From NCBI GenBank assembly GCA_008508345.1, contig QNGE01000890.1, positions 47,752 through 111,751 on the forward strand: a stretch of DNA of 64,000 nt. The letters run 5' to 3'. The notes under the pieces are model-generated. The model made no database searches and was not told the DNA's origin. It saw only the letters and a program-made list of their open reading frames with translations. The translations under genes and the position numbers were made by a program. This document shows, piece by piece, positions 61,701-64,000 of the stretch (positions are counted from its first letter, which is position 1; each line of letters starts with the position of its first letter). This DNA is from Paragonimus westermani. Its lineage: Eukaryota > Platyhelminthes > Trematoda > Plagiorchiida > Troglotrematidae.

Positions 61701-63960
61701 TAATCTACCTCAATTAACATAATTTTACAGAATGAGGTGGCGCAATCGTGTGGTTCCGATGGTTTTCGACGACATTACTTATCTTACATGGAAGTATTTT
61801 TTTAACGACTCGTCTTTTTACAGGCATACGAAACATGTTGATGTGAATACGGTAATTACAGTAGAACTGGACCGTCAATAAACACAGGCCGCGAAAACAG
61901 GCGCGAAGTAATTTTAAGGCCACTGACAAGCAGCAGTTGACGTCCGCAAAGATGAATGAAACAGCCGCTGTCCAATTTTGGGGTGCATTACACTCACGCA
62001 GAAACTCACGCAGAAACGCACTCTCGAGCCTCTCCTCACGGAGAAAATTCCACATGTTTTGGCAAACTTCTCTTGTGATGATGTTTCATGTTTTGTATAG
62101 GTTACGGTTAATCTAAACATTGAACACGTATTAAATTTATGGCTCCCGAAAATGGGTACTCGTGCATTGAGGCGGCAGTTTTGAATAGTCTCCATCGTAG
62201 GTCAGAGTATACATAGGAGAAAGATGGATGCTAGATGCGTTCACGTAAGAAGATGGTATCTGCATTCCACTCAGGACCATTAAATCTGGTGTCATCCCCA
62301 CACTAGCAAAGCTACGCCGTGGCACTTTTATGAAGTGTCAGTGAAATGACTAGCCATGTAACCTTCTAAACGGACGGTTCTGCCATCAAGGATAACACTG
62401 TCCCAACGAACATTGTAAGCAGCATGATGTTCCGCCCATTCCGATCAACGTCCTAAATGTGCTTTAGTGAACAAGCGTACAAGCAACTGTTTCCGGTCAG
62501 TTAGGTGTGGGACACCAGCGGGAAGTTGTTGCTTGGGTTTAACAGGGTACCAAAAAGGCATATTGGGCAACCGTTTTACCCGTTATAGTTCAGTACGCAC
62601 TTCGTCCATTGCTCTGTCAGCTACACTTCGTGTGTCATGAGCGGAGTCGCACTAGTGAAATGTCATTCATTGACCATGGGGGCATATCAACTAACGGGTT
62701 CCAATCTCCTAAACTATGGTGGGAAAACTACATTTAGCATTGATCACAAAGTGAACACCACCTATTATTCGCAGGCCGAGATATGACGTTTTATTTAGTA
62801 GGTTACGCCTGTTACAATAGAAGACCCTGTAGTTATGAAGCACCGATCTCGTGTTTTACGAATAGAGTTGGCTAAATCTTGTACCCATCATAAAAAACAC
62901 TTCTTATGTGTTGCCACACCCAACCGCACAGAATGAAAGTGAAAATTTAAAATTGGTCAAGATACTGGCAAAAAGTGTTCTCTTCAAATTATTCCGTGCG
63001 CTGCACTCACCGAAGAGCTGTGAGTGACTTTTCTATCTCTGACTTGATCGCCACTCCCCCATTCTTGTTAGTAATAATATAAAATATTTCGCCCATTCAT
63101 TTTCCAGTGTAAACAGTTCTTTTTTATGCTGCACTGCGTGCAAACGTAGCTCCGACAATGGCTACCACACTGGTATCGGGCGTCAACACACAACTTCAGG
63201 AAATGCACTAGACACCCATAAAACGAACACAGTTATAACACTCAACGCTTTTGAAAGGCTTACAGTGCCGCATTACACGTCCCACAGTTCTGACTTCATC
63301 TCGCCGATGAGGCAGCATGCCATAGAATTGTCAATGCTACCCTGACTCATTCAATTGGTCCTTGTGCAAGAGTAAACCTACACCGTCTAGTCCATCTCTA
63401 AAGATGGTGACTAAAAGATGACCAATTACAGGCCGATCGCATTATTTTTGGGTACCTGTTAAGCTATGAAGTTCGAGATACGCGAGCGCCTGGTTAACTG
63501 TGCATATTTACCTATGACAACTAACAGATTACGACCCAGGAACAGAGAAGAAGCGATTGAGGAGGGCACACCGACAAACAACGATTTCTCCGAGGAGTCC
63601 GAAAGAGCTACGTCAACCTGCCTATGAACTGCATCTTAATGGTCAAAGCGAATTCGGTAGTTGGGTTGACTGTTTGAGACTTTTTGTCCTGGAAGCTATT
63701 TTATAATGTCCACACCATCAGGATAACTAGTCAATACGTTACCTGTATCCCTTGTGAGATGTCCCTATTGAAAGATAGAACGAGCAACAAAGGCCACAAC
63801 ACTCAATTCGCTATCGAGGCCAGAAAGACTGTCTAATCAGGAACGCTCCTTCACGTATTTTCAGCGTCATATAATTCAATTGACGTACAAGATCCAGCCA
63901 AACCACACCACCCATAACCTACATCTATCCAGGCAAAAACACCATTTCAGAAGTAACTCT
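58780..63960. other. unassigned non-coding DNA
   Basis: No recognisable gene or retroelement. Minus frames at 59001-59359 and 62137-62325 look mildly coding-like but lack convincing splice-site pairs. Confidence 0.4.
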
Positions 63961-63966
63961 CTGATA

Positions 63967-63968
<2 letters not shown>

Positions 63969-64000
<32 letters not shown>
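63969..64000. repeat. (AT)n microsatellite, running off the window end
   Basis: Uninterrupted AT dinucleotide run reaching the last base of the window, so its full length is unknown. Confidence 0.97.

Noticed and set aside
1..64000. Search for CRISPR arrays, bacterial operons, toxin or defence genes, rRNA and intact tRNA genes
   Set aside because: No regularly spaced direct repeats, no densely packed ORFs, no rRNA-like blocks and no sequence folding as a full tRNA were seen by eye.

Overview
This window is eukaryotic, AT-leaning and gene-poor. It is built mostly from decayed non-LTR retrotransposons and Penelope-like elements (PLEs). No operons, Shine-Dalgarno-linked ORFs, rRNA or CRISPR are visible. 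The mix of RTE/SR2-like reverse transcriptases (RTs), a zinc-finger-tailed LINE family, PLEs and an R2-like RT fragment fits a flatworm, most likely a digenean trematode. That placement rests on remembered family resemblance, not on a search. Because the sequence averages about one stop per 18 codons, tens of stop-free runs of 100 or more codons are expected by chance over six frames, so most medium ORFs here carry no meaning.

Layout. 1-13.7 kb: essentially unrecognised DNA with one SINE-like or dispersed-repeat candidate near 5.4 kb. 13.74-14.17 kb: an R2-like RT fragment (+). 17.6-19.0 kb: SR2/RTE-like copy A (-), followed by a dispersed repeat at 19.1 kb. 19.79-20.72 kb: zinc-finger LINE copy 3 (-). 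22.94-24.8 kb: LINE copy 1 (+), the best preserved, with an intact FADD motif, one nonsense codon, a C-terminal C2H2 finger and a full 3' UTR. 26.5-26.8 kb: SR2-like copy D (-). 30.9-32.55 kb: LINE copy 2 (+), with a mutated catalytic motif and finger. 34.87-36.0 kb: a decayed PLE (-). 41.05-43.33 kb: SR2-like copy B (-), the longest. 47.0-47.5 kb: LINE copy 4 (+). 49.545-50.924 kb: a PLE body flanked by two 240-bp inverted arms. 51.2-51.9 kb: SR2-like copy C (-). 58.26-58.78 kb: the best candidate for part of a host gene (-), as two phase-compatible exons.

No recognisable metabolic or cellular gene, defence system or gene cluster was found. The best-supported unusual structure is the PLE at 49.5-50.9 kb. 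Its stop codon and its truncated RT both abut 240-bp arms that are in inverted orientation and about 96% identical. A second signal is a run of exact splice-donor-like octamers on the sense strand of the zinc-finger LINE, most of which are kept in the second copy. The remaining stretches appear to be intergenic or intronic DNA in which I see no reliable feature.
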